Of a DNA stretch of 50,482 bases, positions 16,813 through 24,507 are shown piece by piece. This DNA comes from Oscillospiraceae bacterium (GTDB lineage Bacteria; Bacillota; Clostridia; Oscillospirales; Oscillospiraceae). The stretch is taken from the NCBI GenBank assembly GCA_017548065.1, contig JAFYNQ010000085.1, positions 1-50,482 on the forward strand. Direction: 5' to 3'. The translations under genes were made by a program, and so were the position numbers. Positions within the stretch are counted from its first letter, which is position 1; each line of letters opens with the position of its first letter. The notes under the pieces were generated by a model. It searched no databases and was not told the origin of the DNA. It saw nothing but the letters and a program-made list of their open reading frames with translations.

Positions 16813-16840
16813 CTTTTTCCGTTGACTTCCTGCTATTTTT
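16795..16840 (-). terminator. Terminator of the glycosidase operon
   Basis: AGCAGGAAGTCAAC (plus-strand 16821-16834 region) pairs with GTTGATTTCCTGCT (16800-16813 region) with one bulge, followed by TTTTTTATTG on the minus strand. T-runs on both sides would allow activity in either direction. Confidence 0.8.
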
Positions 16841-18876
16841 TATTTCGGGAAATGAAGGATCACATAGGCGCAGTCCCGAGGCAGTGTCAGGGTGCAGACG
16901 CCGTTTTCCAAAGAAACCGCTGTTTCCCCGGAAGCAAAGGGTGTATACACCTCAGGCTTACGCTCTGTCTGCAGCACCAATTCCCTGCTGATGCCAATGG
17001 GTGTGACCTTGTTTATGTAGTTCACACGGCTGCGGTGGTAGCGGATCTCGTCCAGGTGGTGGTCAATATCCGTGTCATACTCTGCCGCCAGCAGCTGCAG
17101 CGTCACGCCGTCCTCCCCACGGAAGGCAGTGATATAATAGCCCTCCTGGCGCAAGACCTGCACCGGCATGGGCTCTGCCCAACGCTTGCAGTACGCAAGG
17201 ATGTCTGCTTCCACAGCAGGCACACGGGCAGGATTGTAGAAAATGTTCTTTTCAATTTCCGTCCAGGCAGCTTCGCCGCACACCTCCGGCACTGCCATTT
17301 CCAGCAGCCATTTGGGCGCTTGCGCCCACACGCCGTCACGAATGGTATGGAAGAAAGCTTCGGGCTCGCAGTCTGCCTTTGTGGGTAAATCATAGGTGTG
17401 CCGGCAGCCGGGGAATGCGCTGGGGCCGGTGATCACCACCTTGCCGCCATGGGCAGCGTACCGCCGCATGGCAGCGATCTCATCTTCTGTCATGGCAGCG
17501 GGACTGGGTACCAAGACAAAAGGCAGCTTTCCGGCATCCTCCGGAAAATCAAACACCGTGTGCGCGCTGATGCCTTCTTTAAACAGCAGCTTCAGGGTGT
17601 GGGAATAGTCCCGGGCGTAGCCCTTGTTGATCGCACCGAAGCAGGTGTGGTTTCGTGTCTCATAGGAGAAATACACACCCAGCTGTCCCACCGGCGCACC
17701 GCTGAAAAGCCAAGGATGGGTTTTCTCAAAGGTATAGGCAGTTTTGATCACATCCTCCTCTTCCGGGAGTGTCTTCAGGATGCGTTGCGGCAAGCCAAGA
17801 CGTGCCTTCAATGTTGAAAAATGGCAGTCTGCATCCAGCATTTTATTGGCCGCCCAAATAATATTGGCAGTGGGTTCTGTAAAACCATAGCCGGTGCCGT
17901 AGCAACGGGCAGACTTTTCCCGTGCCGCCGCACTGTGGTGGGAGGCGCTGATGAGTCTTGCAGACAAGGGTACATTCACCGTCACGGGGTCATGCTTATA
18001 AGGCGGTGTGTTGCCGCTGAACTCCTGGTTCACGTAGTTGCAGCCGCCCATAAATTTACGGGCATCGGAGGCAGAATTCACAGCGCCGGCTGTAGCGCTG
18101 GGTGCGCCGCAGCTCATAAGTAAAAATTCCTGGGGCAGCACCGCACGAAGGGCGCTGTGGAAATCACGGGTGGCATCAAAGCGAAGATCAATCCAGTGGC
18201 GCCATGCTGGATTCTCCCAGTTGCCCCAAAAGCTTTGGTCTTCTATAGGCGGCAGGTCAATGCCCGCGCGGTTTTTCAGCTCCTGGCGGCAGTAAGGGCA
18301 GGCGCAGGCATTCATGTTGGCATAGTACATGGCATCGTCTGCCATCAAACCCTTGATACCGGTGTCCCGTACCAGCTTCACCGCATAGTCACGGTAGCTC
18401 TCCGCAAACTCGGGATTGCGGTGACAGAAGCCCTCGGAGGCATACTGCGGAAACCACAGAATGTCACGGGTCTTCGTGTCAATCATCCGCCAGTTGTTCA
18501 GCTTTTTGCCGTTATACTCCCAGGAAGCTGCCGCCTCACGGGAGGGGCTGAAGGGAATGTGGGGCCCGGAGTGCTGCATCACTCTGCGCATCTCCTCCAC
18601 GGAGCTGTAGCGGTGGATGAGATTGACGGAGTGGTGGTCAATCAGCTCAATGCCGTATTTTCCCAGCTCCTCCGCAACTGTTGCCAGGTAATCATGTAAA
18701 ATCGTGAAAAAGGGCAGATAATCCCAACGAAAATGGCAGCCGAAAATAATGGCAGAGGTAATATTCGCCTCAGCATATTTTTCCGCCTTCCGGCGCACCG
18801 CCTCCATAGAATCCGGATTGGGCCAGTGCAGATCCTCCCAGTGGATCCACCAGTTGGTAAATCGCCTTTTCTCCAT
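16840..18876 (-). CDS. Glycoside-hydrolase-like TIM-barrel protein (GH42-like layout)
   Basis: A 678-residue cytosolic protein. The N-terminal half reads like a TIM-barrel glycosidase (WWIHWEDLHWPNPDSMEAV, HFRWDYLPFF, GIELIDHHSVNL, GIKGLMADDAMYY). The Asp pair in MADD is followed by a cysteine motif CACPYCRQEL. The second half has LGVYFSYETRNHTCFG and FVLVPSPAAMTEDEIAAMRRY, then HGGKVVITGPSAF, the flavodoxin-like trimerisation fold of GH42-type beta-galactosidases. A small beta domain ends the protein. I cannot assign it to a numbered family. It is the second gene of an operon with a GH28 gene 13 nt upstream, so its substrate is probably a pectin-derived or related oligosaccharide. The stop codon is followed by a terminator. 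Confidence 0.62.
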   Translation of the reverse strand: MEKRRFTNWWIHWEDLHWPNPDSMEAVRRKAEKYAEANITSAIIFGCHFRWDYLPFFTILHDYLATVAEELGKYGIELIDHHSVNLIHRYSSVEEMRRVMQHSGPHIPFSPSREAAASWEYNGKKLNNWRMIDTKTRDILWFPQYASEGFCHRNPEFAESYRDYAVKLVRDTGIKGLMADDAMYYANMNACACPYCRQELKNRAGIDLPPIEDQSFWGNWENPAWRHWIDLRFDATRDFHSALRAVLPQEFLLMSCGAPSATAGAVNSASDARKFMGGCNYVNQEFSGNTPPYKHDPVTVNVPLSARLISASHHSAAAREKSARCYGTGYGFTEPTANIIWAANKMLDADCHFSTLKARLGLPQRILKTLPEEEDVIKTAYTFEKTHPWLFSGAPVGQLGVYFSYETRNHTCFGAINKGYARDYSHTLKLLFKEGISAHTVFDFPEDAGKLPFVLVPSPAAMTEDEIAAMRRYAAHGGKVVITGPSAFPGCRHTYDLPTKADCEPEAFFHTIRDGVWAQAPKWLLEMAVPEVCGEAAWTEIEKNIFYNPARVPAVEADILAYCKRWAEPMPVQVLRQEGYYITAFRGEDGVTLQLLAAEYDTDIDHHLDEIRYHRSRVNYINKVTPIGISRELVLQTERKPEVYTPFASGETAVSLENGVCTLTLPRDCAYVILHFPK

Positions 18877-18889
18877 AAAAATCCCTCTT

Positions 18890-20224
18890 TTACAGCGTGG
18901 TAAAGCTGGTGGAATTCAGCACCAGGTTATCAACATAGCGGAAGGAAACGGGATCCAGCTTTGCACCGAAGCGAGCCAGGCGGTCGCTGAACTTGGTGCC
19001 CATTTCCTCATAAGGAACCTGGGTAAAGTGGCAATCGCTGAAGTAGATATTCTCCACATGGCAATCTGCACGTCCCTGCACCACGGGCATCTTGCCGCTG
19101 CGTGCATGGACATTGTTGAAATACAGATTGCGGATACCGGCACACAGATTGTCCTCTGCAATGACAACACGGATGGGACAGCTGTAGTTGCGGTCAAAGG
19201 TAATGTTGGTGAAGCTGATGTTCTCAATCAGAGTCGCCTCAAAGCCCTCATCGCTCATACGTGCATCCGCAGGATTGCCGGGCAGGTAGGCAGTGAGGCC
19301 GGAGAAGGTGTCGGTGATGTTCAGGTTGGAGAAGGTGCAGTTGCGGATTACGCCGTCATTGATCCAGCCCAGGCGCACAGCGCAGGCATGGCTGGTAAAG
19401 TTACAGTTGGTGACGGTCACCTTCTCGCACACCTTGTTCTCATGCAAGGGTGCGGAGTAAGCACGAACAACAACGCAGTCATCGCCGCAGGAGATGTTAC
19501 AATCGGACACAGTCACATTGGTGCAGCAGTTGATGTGAATACCGTCATTGTTGGGCATATCCACAGCAGCAAAAATGGAAGCTCTGTGAAAATGGACATT
19601 GTGGCAGTCGCAGATCCAGTAGCTCCAGCCGGCAGGCTGATTCTGCATGGTCACATCCTCTACCAGCACATTCTTACAGCCGATGAAGAACACCACACGG
19701 GCAGGCGCAAGGCTGGTGCTTCTGGGATCCAGGGGATGGGGCGCAGAGCCAACCATGGTGGTGGCTTCATCCAGGGGCTTCTCCCCTTCTGCCAAAGGCA
19801 TGGGCAGGCGCAGGTAAGACATGTTGGGACGGTTACGGATCTCCTCCTCCGTCATGGGACGGACGTAAGCTCTGCCCTGGCAATCGATCTTGCCACGGCC
19901 GGTGATCGCAATATCCTCGCAGCCCTCTGCGTAAATAAAGCAGCGTCTGTTAAATCTGGGGGCATACTCAGTGCGCCAGAAATCTGTGACGATTTCCGGG
20001 AAATCGTTTACGTCGGTAGAGCCCAGCAGCATGCCGTCACGCTCAATGTGCAGGTCAACACCGTTTTTCATATCAATACGGCCGGTAAGGAACTTACCGC
20101 CCTCCAGGATCACACGTCCACCGCCGTTGGCAGAGCAGTCATCAATCGCCGCCTGAATCGCCTTGGTATCCAGGGTAACACCGTCACCCACGGCGCCGTA
20201 GTCACGAACATTGCAATTTTTCAT
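18890..20224 (-). CDS. GH28-family (polygalacturonase-like) glycoside hydrolase
   Basis: A 444-residue right-handed beta-helix enzyme. It begins NVRDYGAVGDGVTLDTKAIQ, the typical GH28 opening, and has NNDGIHI (motif I Asp), SCGDDCVVV (motif II Asp pair) and TSHACAVRLG (motif III His). The fourth classical motif, RIKT, is not conserved: the matching place reads DTFSGLTAYL. GH28 enzymes hydrolyse galacturonan or rhamnogalacturonan; the changed fourth motif suggests a different sugar at the reducing side. No signal peptide is present, so it acts on imported oligosaccharides. Start chosen by GAAGGA upstream. The promoter at 20255-20283 with two direct repeats upstream suggests activator control. 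Confidence 0.88.
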   Translation of the reverse strand: MKNCNVRDYGAVGDGVTLDTKAIQAAIDDCSANGGGRVILEGGKFLTGRIDMKNGVDLHIERDGMLLGSTDVNDFPEIVTDFWRTEYAPRFNRRCFIYAEGCEDIAITGRGKIDCQGRAYVRPMTEEEIRNRPNMSYLRLPMPLAEGEKPLDEATTMVGSAPHPLDPRSTSLAPARVVFFIGCKNVLVEDVTMQNQPAGWSYWICDCHNVHFHRASIFAAVDMPNNDGIHINCCTNVTVSDCNISCGDDCVVVRAYSAPLHENKVCEKVTVTNCNFTSHACAVRLGWINDGVIRNCTFSNLNITDTFSGLTAYLPGNPADARMSDEGFEATLIENISFTNITFDRNYSCPIRVVIAEDNLCAGIRNLYFNNVHARSGKMPVVQGRADCHVENIYFSDCHFTQVPYEEMGTKFSDRLARFGAKLDPVSFRYVDNLVLNSTSFTTL

Positions 20225-20254
20225 AAAAAGTCCTTCTTTCCGTTTTTTTCTTTC

Positions 20255-20283
20255 ATAATACTAAATCCAAAAATAATAGTCAA
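20255..20283 (-). promoter_or_regulatory. Promoter of the GH28 operon
   Basis: Minus-strand TTGACT (20278-20283), 17-nt spacer, TATTAT (20255-20260), about 30 nt before the GH28 start. Confidence 0.8.
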
Positions 20284-20295
20284 GCATACCGCAGA

Positions 20296-20330
20296 ATTTC
20301 ATAATATTTATATACGATTTCATAAGATTT
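20296..20330. promoter_or_regulatory. Two 14-bp direct repeats upstream of the GH28 promoter
   Basis: ATTTCATAATATTT (20296-20309) and ATTTCATAAGATTT (20317-20330) match at 13 of 14 positions and lie exactly 21 bp apart (two helical turns), just upstream of the -35. This is the layout of an AraC-type activator site. Binding is inferred. Confidence 0.55.
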
Positions 20331-20386
20331 TGATATAACCGCCTCTTTTCCCACACCCCGATGGGTATGGGCTGATCGGTCGCATT

Positions 20387-20505
20387 TTGCAAGTTTCCTT
20401 GCACATAAAATTCTTTTTGCATTTCCTCTTGCATTTTCCAAGAATATATGATACAATTTTGCAAGTAATCCGTCATGCTATTCACTTTATGAAAGGTTTG
20501 TTGCA
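20387..20505. promoter_or_regulatory. Cluster of six TTGCA words before aspA
   Basis: TTGCA occurs at 20387, 20399, 20417, 20429, 20459 and 20501, spaced 12, 18, 12, 30 and 42 bp, that is in multiples of 6. One forms the -35 of the aspA promoter. It may be an operator array or chance in AT-rich DNA. Confidence 0.3.
20429..20457 (+). promoter_or_regulatory. Promoter of aspA
   Basis: TTGCAT (20429-20434), 17-nt spacer, TACAAT (20452-20457), about 50 nt before the ATG. Confidence 0.65.
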
Positions 20506-20507
20506 AT

Positions 20508-21881
20508 ATGTATCGTTTGGAGAAGGATTCCATTGGTGTTAAAGAAGTCCCCGTAGATGCCTATTACGGTGTGCAGTCCCTCCGTGGCTGTGAAAATTTT
20601 CAGATCACCGGTCAGCAGCTGCGTCCTGAATTTATCATTTCCCTGGCACAGATCAAAAAGGCCTGCGCCATCTGCAACCACGCTGTGGGTCAGCTGGACG
20701 GCAAGCGGTTCAAAGCCATTGTGACCGCCTGCGACGAGATCATTGCCGGCAAGCTCCACGACCAGTTTATCTGCGACCCCATCCAGGGTGGCGCCGGTAC
20801 AACTGCCAACATGAATGCCAACGAGGTGATCGCCAACCGTGCCATTGAGCTTCTGGGCGGCAAAAAGGGCGATTATTCCATTGTGCATCCCAACGATCAT
20901 GTAAACCGCGCCCAATCCACCAACGACGTGATCCCCACCGCTGCCAAGCTCACCGCCGCAAAGCTGCTGCTCAAGTGCATTGACACTGCCAAAACCATGC
21001 ACAGCTGCCTGCAAAGCAAAGAACGGGAATTCCACAAGGTCATCAAAATGGGTCGCACCCAGATGCAGGATGCTGTCCCCATTCGCCTGGGCGACGAATT
21101 CGGCGCTTACGCTGCCGCACTCAGCCGTGACCTGAAGCGGATGAACAATGCCCTGAAGGAGATGTACACCATCAACCTGGGCGGCACTGCCATCGGCACC
21201 TCCCTCAACGCTGACCCGGTTTACGTGGCATCCCTTGCCCCTACCCTCTCCGAGATCTGCGGACTGCCCCTGAAAAAGGCAACGGATCTTGTAGACGGCA
21301 CGCAGAACCTGGACAGCTTTGCTTACGTGTCCTCTTCTTTGAAGACCTGCGCCATCTCCTGCTCCAAAATGGCAAACGATCTGCGTCTGATGTCCTCCGG
21401 CCCTCGCTGCGGCTTCGGTGAGATCAATCTGCCTCCCATGCAGAACGGCTCTTCCATCATGCCCGGCAAAGTGAATCCTGTGATCCCCGAGGTCATGAGT
21501 CAGGCTGCCTTCTGCATCATGGGCAATGACATGTGCATCACCATGGCAGCGGAAGCCGGTCAGCTGGAGCTGAACTATGCAGAGCCGGTGCTGTATCACA
21601 AGCTGTACGAGTCCATTGTTGCCCTTACCGGCGCCATGGACACCATGACCAAGAACTGCCTTGTGGGCATCACCGCCAACAAAGACCGCTGCCGTGAGCT
21701 GGTGGAGGGTTCTGTGGGTGTGATCACCGCCATCTGTCCCATTGTGGGCTACGCAGAGGCTGCGGACATTGCCAAGAAGGCCATTGCCACCGGCGCTTCC
21801 GTCCGTGAGGTGCTGCGGGAAAAGGCAATTCTTCCCGAAGAGGAAATTCAGAAGATCCTGGATCCCAAAACCATGGTATAA
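20508..21881 (+). CDS. aspA: Aspartate ammonia-lyase
   Basis: A 457-residue member of the aspartase/fumarase superfamily, which converts aspartate to fumarate and ammonia. It has the superfamily signature GSSIMPGKVNPVIPEVMSQ, the substrate-binding GRTQMQDAVPI and STNDVIPTA segments. The N-terminus DSIGVKEVPVDAYYGVQS favours aspartase over class II fumarase. Length fits aspartases (about 460-480). The ribosome site is a weak GAAAGG. The gene stands alone between divergent GH28 and a convergent sugar transferase, with a shared terminator. In an anaerobe it would feed fumarate or release nitrogen from aspartate. Confidence 0.92.
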   Translation: MYRLEKDSIGVKEVPVDAYYGVQSLRGCENFQITGQQLRPEFIISLAQIKKACAICNHAVGQLDGKRFKAIVTACDEIIAGKLHDQFICDPIQGGAGTTANMNANEVIANRAIELLGGKKGDYSIVHPNDHVNRAQSTNDVIPTAAKLTAAKLLLKCIDTAKTMHSCLQSKEREFHKVIKMGRTQMQDAVPIRLGDEFGAYAAALSRDLKRMNNALKEMYTINLGGTAIGTSLNADPVYVASLAPTLSEICGLPLKKATDLVDGTQNLDSFAYVSSSLKTCAISCSKMANDLRLMSSGPRCGFGEINLPPMQNGSSIMPGKVNPVIPEVMSQAAFCIMGNDMCITMAAEAGQLELNYAEPVLYHKLYESIVALTGAMDTMTKNCLVGITANKDRCRELVEGSVGVITAICPIVGYAEAADIAKKAIATGASVREVLREKAILPEEEIQKILDPKTMV

Positions 21882-21894
21882 CCGCAAAAGAAAT

Positions 21895-21935
21895 ACCGCA
21901 GGAGGCGTTAAACGCTTCCTGCGGTTTATTATTTT
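21895..21935. terminator. Bidirectional terminator between aspA and the sugar transferase
   Basis: ACCGCAGGA-GCG and its complement CGC-TCCTGCGGT (21895-21925) form a 13-bp stem with a small loop, followed by TTTATTATTTT on the plus strand. A-rich sequence on the left side allows minus-strand use. Confidence 0.8.
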
Positions 21936-22599
21936 ACATGGCACCCTTGCCGGTAAGGACAACTTTGATGGTCTTGAAGATCACCTTCAGGTCGGTGAGC
22001 ATGCTGCGCTCACGGATGTAACGAAGGTCAGACTCCACCCACTTGTCAAAATCCTTATCGTCGCTGCGACCCTCGCACTCGTGGTAGCAGGCAAGGCCGG
22101 TCTTCACGTCCAGGCGGTGCAGCTGGTAAGGTGTGTACTGGGCAACCTCACGGGGCAGCGGAGGACGGGGTCCGATAATGGTCATATCGCCCATGAGAAT
22201 GTTCACCAGCTGGGGCAGCTCGTCAATGCTGGTCTTACGGATAATATGACCCACCTTGGTAACACGGGGATCATCCTCCATTTTAAAAGCAGGACCCTTC
22301 ACCTCATTGTACTTCATAAGGTCATCCAGCTTCTTGTCCGCATCGGGACACATGGAGCGGAACTTGTACATGGTAAATTCCTTGCCGTCCTTTGTCAGTC
22401 GGGTCTGGGAATAAATAATGTCGCCGCCATCCTCGCACTTGATCGCAATGGCAGTGATCAAAAAGACAGGGCTGAGAACCACCAGGGCAAAGCTTGCCAT
22501 CACAAGGTCAAAAACACGCTTAAAGAAATCGTAAACCGGCTTTTCCTCAGGCTTAACATATTCTTTTTCCGTTTCCGGTGTGTTGTTCACTGGCTGCAT
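21934..22599 (-). CDS. Undecaprenyl-phosphate sugar phosphotransferase (bacterial sugar transferase)
   Basis: A 221-residue membrane enzyme of the WcaJ/RfbP C-terminal type, which starts a surface glycan by moving a sugar phosphate to undecaprenyl phosphate. It has one N-terminal hydrophobic segment (VMASFALVVLSPVFLITAIAI), then QTRLTKDGKEFTMYKFRSM, the conserved KTSIDELPQLVNILMGDM and GPRPPLP motifs, and VKTGLACYHECEGR. It lacks the large N-terminal membrane domain of the long forms. I chose the ATG at 22599 because AAAGGAG lies 8 nt upstream; the TTG at 22620 would put that site inside the gene. No other glycan-assembly genes are next to it, though the YfhO-type gene is in the same window. 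Confidence 0.92.
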   Translation of the reverse strand: MQPVNNTPETEKEYVKPEEKPVYDFFKRVFDLVMASFALVVLSPVFLITAIAIKCEDGGDIIYSQTRLTKDGKEFTMYKFRSMCPDADKKLDDLMKYNEVKGPAFKMEDDPRVTKVGHIIRKTSIDELPQLVNILMGDMTIIGPRPPLPREVAQYTPYQLHRLDVKTGLACYHECEGRSDDKDFDKWVESDLRYIRERSMLTDLKVIFKTIKVVLTGKGAM

Positions 22600-22634
22600 A
22601 TCTCTATCTCCTTTCGCCAAACCACACTATGGCT

Positions 22635-22663
22635 ATTATAGCGTCAACCTTTTACAATTGCAA
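22635..22663 (-). promoter_or_regulatory. Promoter of the sugar transferase gene
   Basis: Minus-strand TTGCAA (22658-22663), 17-nt spacer, TATAAT (22635-22640), about 36 nt before the ATG. Confidence 0.75.
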
Positions 22664-22780
22664 GCACTTTAGCTTATGCCACAAATAGCGAAACATTTAT
22701 ACAAATGTGTGTTAGTTTTGGCAAGACCTGAATATTCGGAACAATTGGTGTTTTCCAATGGAAAAACTTGGATTTTTCCC

Positions 22781-23464
22781 TTATTTTTCTTTTGTCAGCA
22801 GCTCCAGGGCAATACGGGCAGCTTCCTGCTCCGCACGCTTTTTGCTGCTGCCGGTGCCTTCACCCAGCTTTTTACCGTTGAGGCTCACAGCGGCAACAAA
22901 TTGCTTGTTGTGATCCGGGCCGGACTCCCCTACCAGGGTGTAGGTGATGACCTGGTTCTTCTTTTGCTGCACCAGCTCCTGAAGGGCAGTCTTGTAATCT
23001 GCGTTCTTCAGCTTGGTCACCGGCACATTGCAAAGCACAAAGGACTCCACAAAGTGCTTGGCAGGTTCCATACCACCGTCAATGAACACGGCAGCGATCA
23101 CAGACTCCACAGCATCTGCCAGAATAGATGCACGGCTTCTGCCGCCACCCTGCTCTTCACCGTGACCCAGCAGCAGGTGTCCACCCAGCCCCAGCCGGTC
23201 AGCCACCTTTGCCAGCGCCTGCTCGCAGACCATGTCCGCACGCATACGGGTCAGCTCACCCTCAGGTCTGTCGGGGAAATTGCGGTACAGATGCTCTGCC
23301 ACCACCATACCCAAAATGGAATCTCCCAAAAACTCCAGCCGTTCGTTGCTCATAAGGCTGTTATGCCAATACTCGTTGGCATAGGAAGAATGTGTCAGCG
23401 CATTTTGCAAAAGGGTGATGTTTTTAAAGCGGTAACCGATGGCCGCTTCCAGATCCTTAATCAT
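22781..23464 (-). CDS. rnc: Ribonuclease III
   Basis: A 227-residue double-strand-specific endoribonuclease that matures rRNA and cuts structured messages. The catalytic domain has the signature NERLEFLGDSILG near residue 40 and the second acidic cluster DAVESVIAAVFIDGG near 110. The C-terminal third is a double-stranded RNA binding domain ending in SSKKRAEQEAARIALELL. The start overlaps the end of plsX by 8 nt, indicating coupling. Last gene of the long minus-strand operon; only a weak hairpin follows. Confidence 0.96.
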   Translation of the reverse strand: MIKDLEAAIGYRFKNITLLQNALTHSSYANEYWHNSLMSNERLEFLGDSILGMVVAEHLYRNFPDRPEGELTRMRADMVCEQALAKVADRLGLGGHLLLGHGEEQGGGRSRASILADAVESVIAAVFIDGGMEPAKHFVESFVLCNVPVTKLKNADYKTALQELVQQKKNQVITYTLVGESGPDHNKQFVAAVSLNGKKLGEGTGSSKKRAEQEAARIALELLTKEK

Positions 23465-24488
23465 CGCTGCTCTCCTTAATCATAGAAAGCGCCTGCTCCA
23501 GCTCTGCAGAGATATCGCTTTCCGCAGCAGACATTGCCTGGCGCACAGCATTGCGGAATGCCAGGGCATCGGAGGAACCGTGGGCTTTGATCACCGGCTT
23601 CTTGATACCCAAAAACTGGGTGCCGCCGATCTCACGATAATCCATCATCTTCATGACCTCATCCACACCGGGCTTGCAGAACAGATAGCCCAACGCGGAG
23701 AAGATGTTTCTCTTGAAAATCTTATGCTTCATCAGGCTGCCCATGAACATGGCAGTGCCTTCAATGGACTTCAGCAGCACATTGCCGGCAAAGCCATCAC
23801 AGACCACCACATCCACTGCGCCCAAAGGCACGTCACGTGCCTCCACGTTGCCCACAAAGTTGATAAGACCTTGGGCAGCGGCATCGGTGAGCAGCGCATG
23901 CGCCTGCTTCTGCAGGTCAGTGCCCTTGGTATCCTCGGTGCCGATGTTCAGAAGTCCCACCTTGGGGGTTGCAACATTTAAGTATTTCTTTGCATACAGA
24001 GAGCCAACAATGCCAAACTGCAGCAAAAATTCCGGTGTACACTCTGCGTTGGCGCCGCAATCCAGGATCACGGTCTTGCCGCCTGCCTTATTGGGCATAA
24101 CGGGACCCATGGCAGCTCTGCGGATGCCCTTCACACGCTTCACAAGCAGCGTTGCGCCGGTGAGCAGTGCGCCGGTGCTGCCTGCAGATACCATGGCATC
24201 GCCCTGCCCCTCTGCCAGCAGCTTCAGACCCACCACCATGGAGGAATCCTTCTTTCTTTGGATCACACGGGCAGGATCATCGTGCATATCCACGATCTCC
24301 TCTGCATTGGCGATCTCCAGACCCTCCGGGAGGTCTGTGTATCCGTTCTCACGCATGACCTCAAGAATTTTCTCTACCTTACCCACCAGGGTGATCTGCG
24401 CTCCAAAATCCTTCACTGCCTGCAGGGCGCCCAGCACCGGTGCTGCCGGCGCATTGTCGCCTCCCATGGCATCCAGAATGATCTTCAT
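23457..24488 (-). CDS. plsX: Phosphate acyltransferase PlsX
   Basis: PlsX turns acyl-ACP into acyl phosphate, the first step of phospholipid synthesis in most Gram-positives. The 343-residue product starts MKIILDAMGGDNAP, the family hallmark, and has GSTGALLTGAT and GVAGN-like (DGFAGNVLLKSIEG) segments. I chose the ATG at 24488 with GAGG 8 nt upstream; a GTG three codons earlier is possible. plsX-rnc adjacency is common in Firmicutes, but fabD/acpP, usually between them, are absent. Confidence 0.96.
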   Translation of the reverse strand: MKIILDAMGGDNAPAAPVLGALQAVKDFGAQITLVGKVEKILEVMRENGYTDLPEGLEIANAEEIVDMHDDPARVIQRKKDSSMVVGLKLLAEGQGDAMVSAGSTGALLTGATLLVKRVKGIRRAAMGPVMPNKAGGKTVILDCGANAECTPEFLLQFGIVGSLYAKKYLNVATPKVGLLNIGTEDTKGTDLQKQAHALLTDAAAQGLINFVGNVEARDVPLGAVDVVVCDGFAGNVLLKSIEGTAMFMGSLMKHKIFKRNIFSALGYLFCKPGVDEVMKMMDYREIGGTQFLGIKKPVIKAHGSSDALAFRNAVRQAMSAAESDISAELEQALSMIKESSDD

Positions 24489-24507
24489 TGTACGCACCTC
24501 TTTCTCT

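Noticed and set aside
20261-20533. Minus-strand frame of 90 codons across the GH28-aspA gap
   Set aside because: It overlaps both promoters, the direct repeats and the aspA start, and its translation looks random.
22744-22780. Terminator right after rnc
   Set aside because: The GTTTTTCC/GGAAAAC stem is AT-rich and weak and lacks a T-run on the minus strand.
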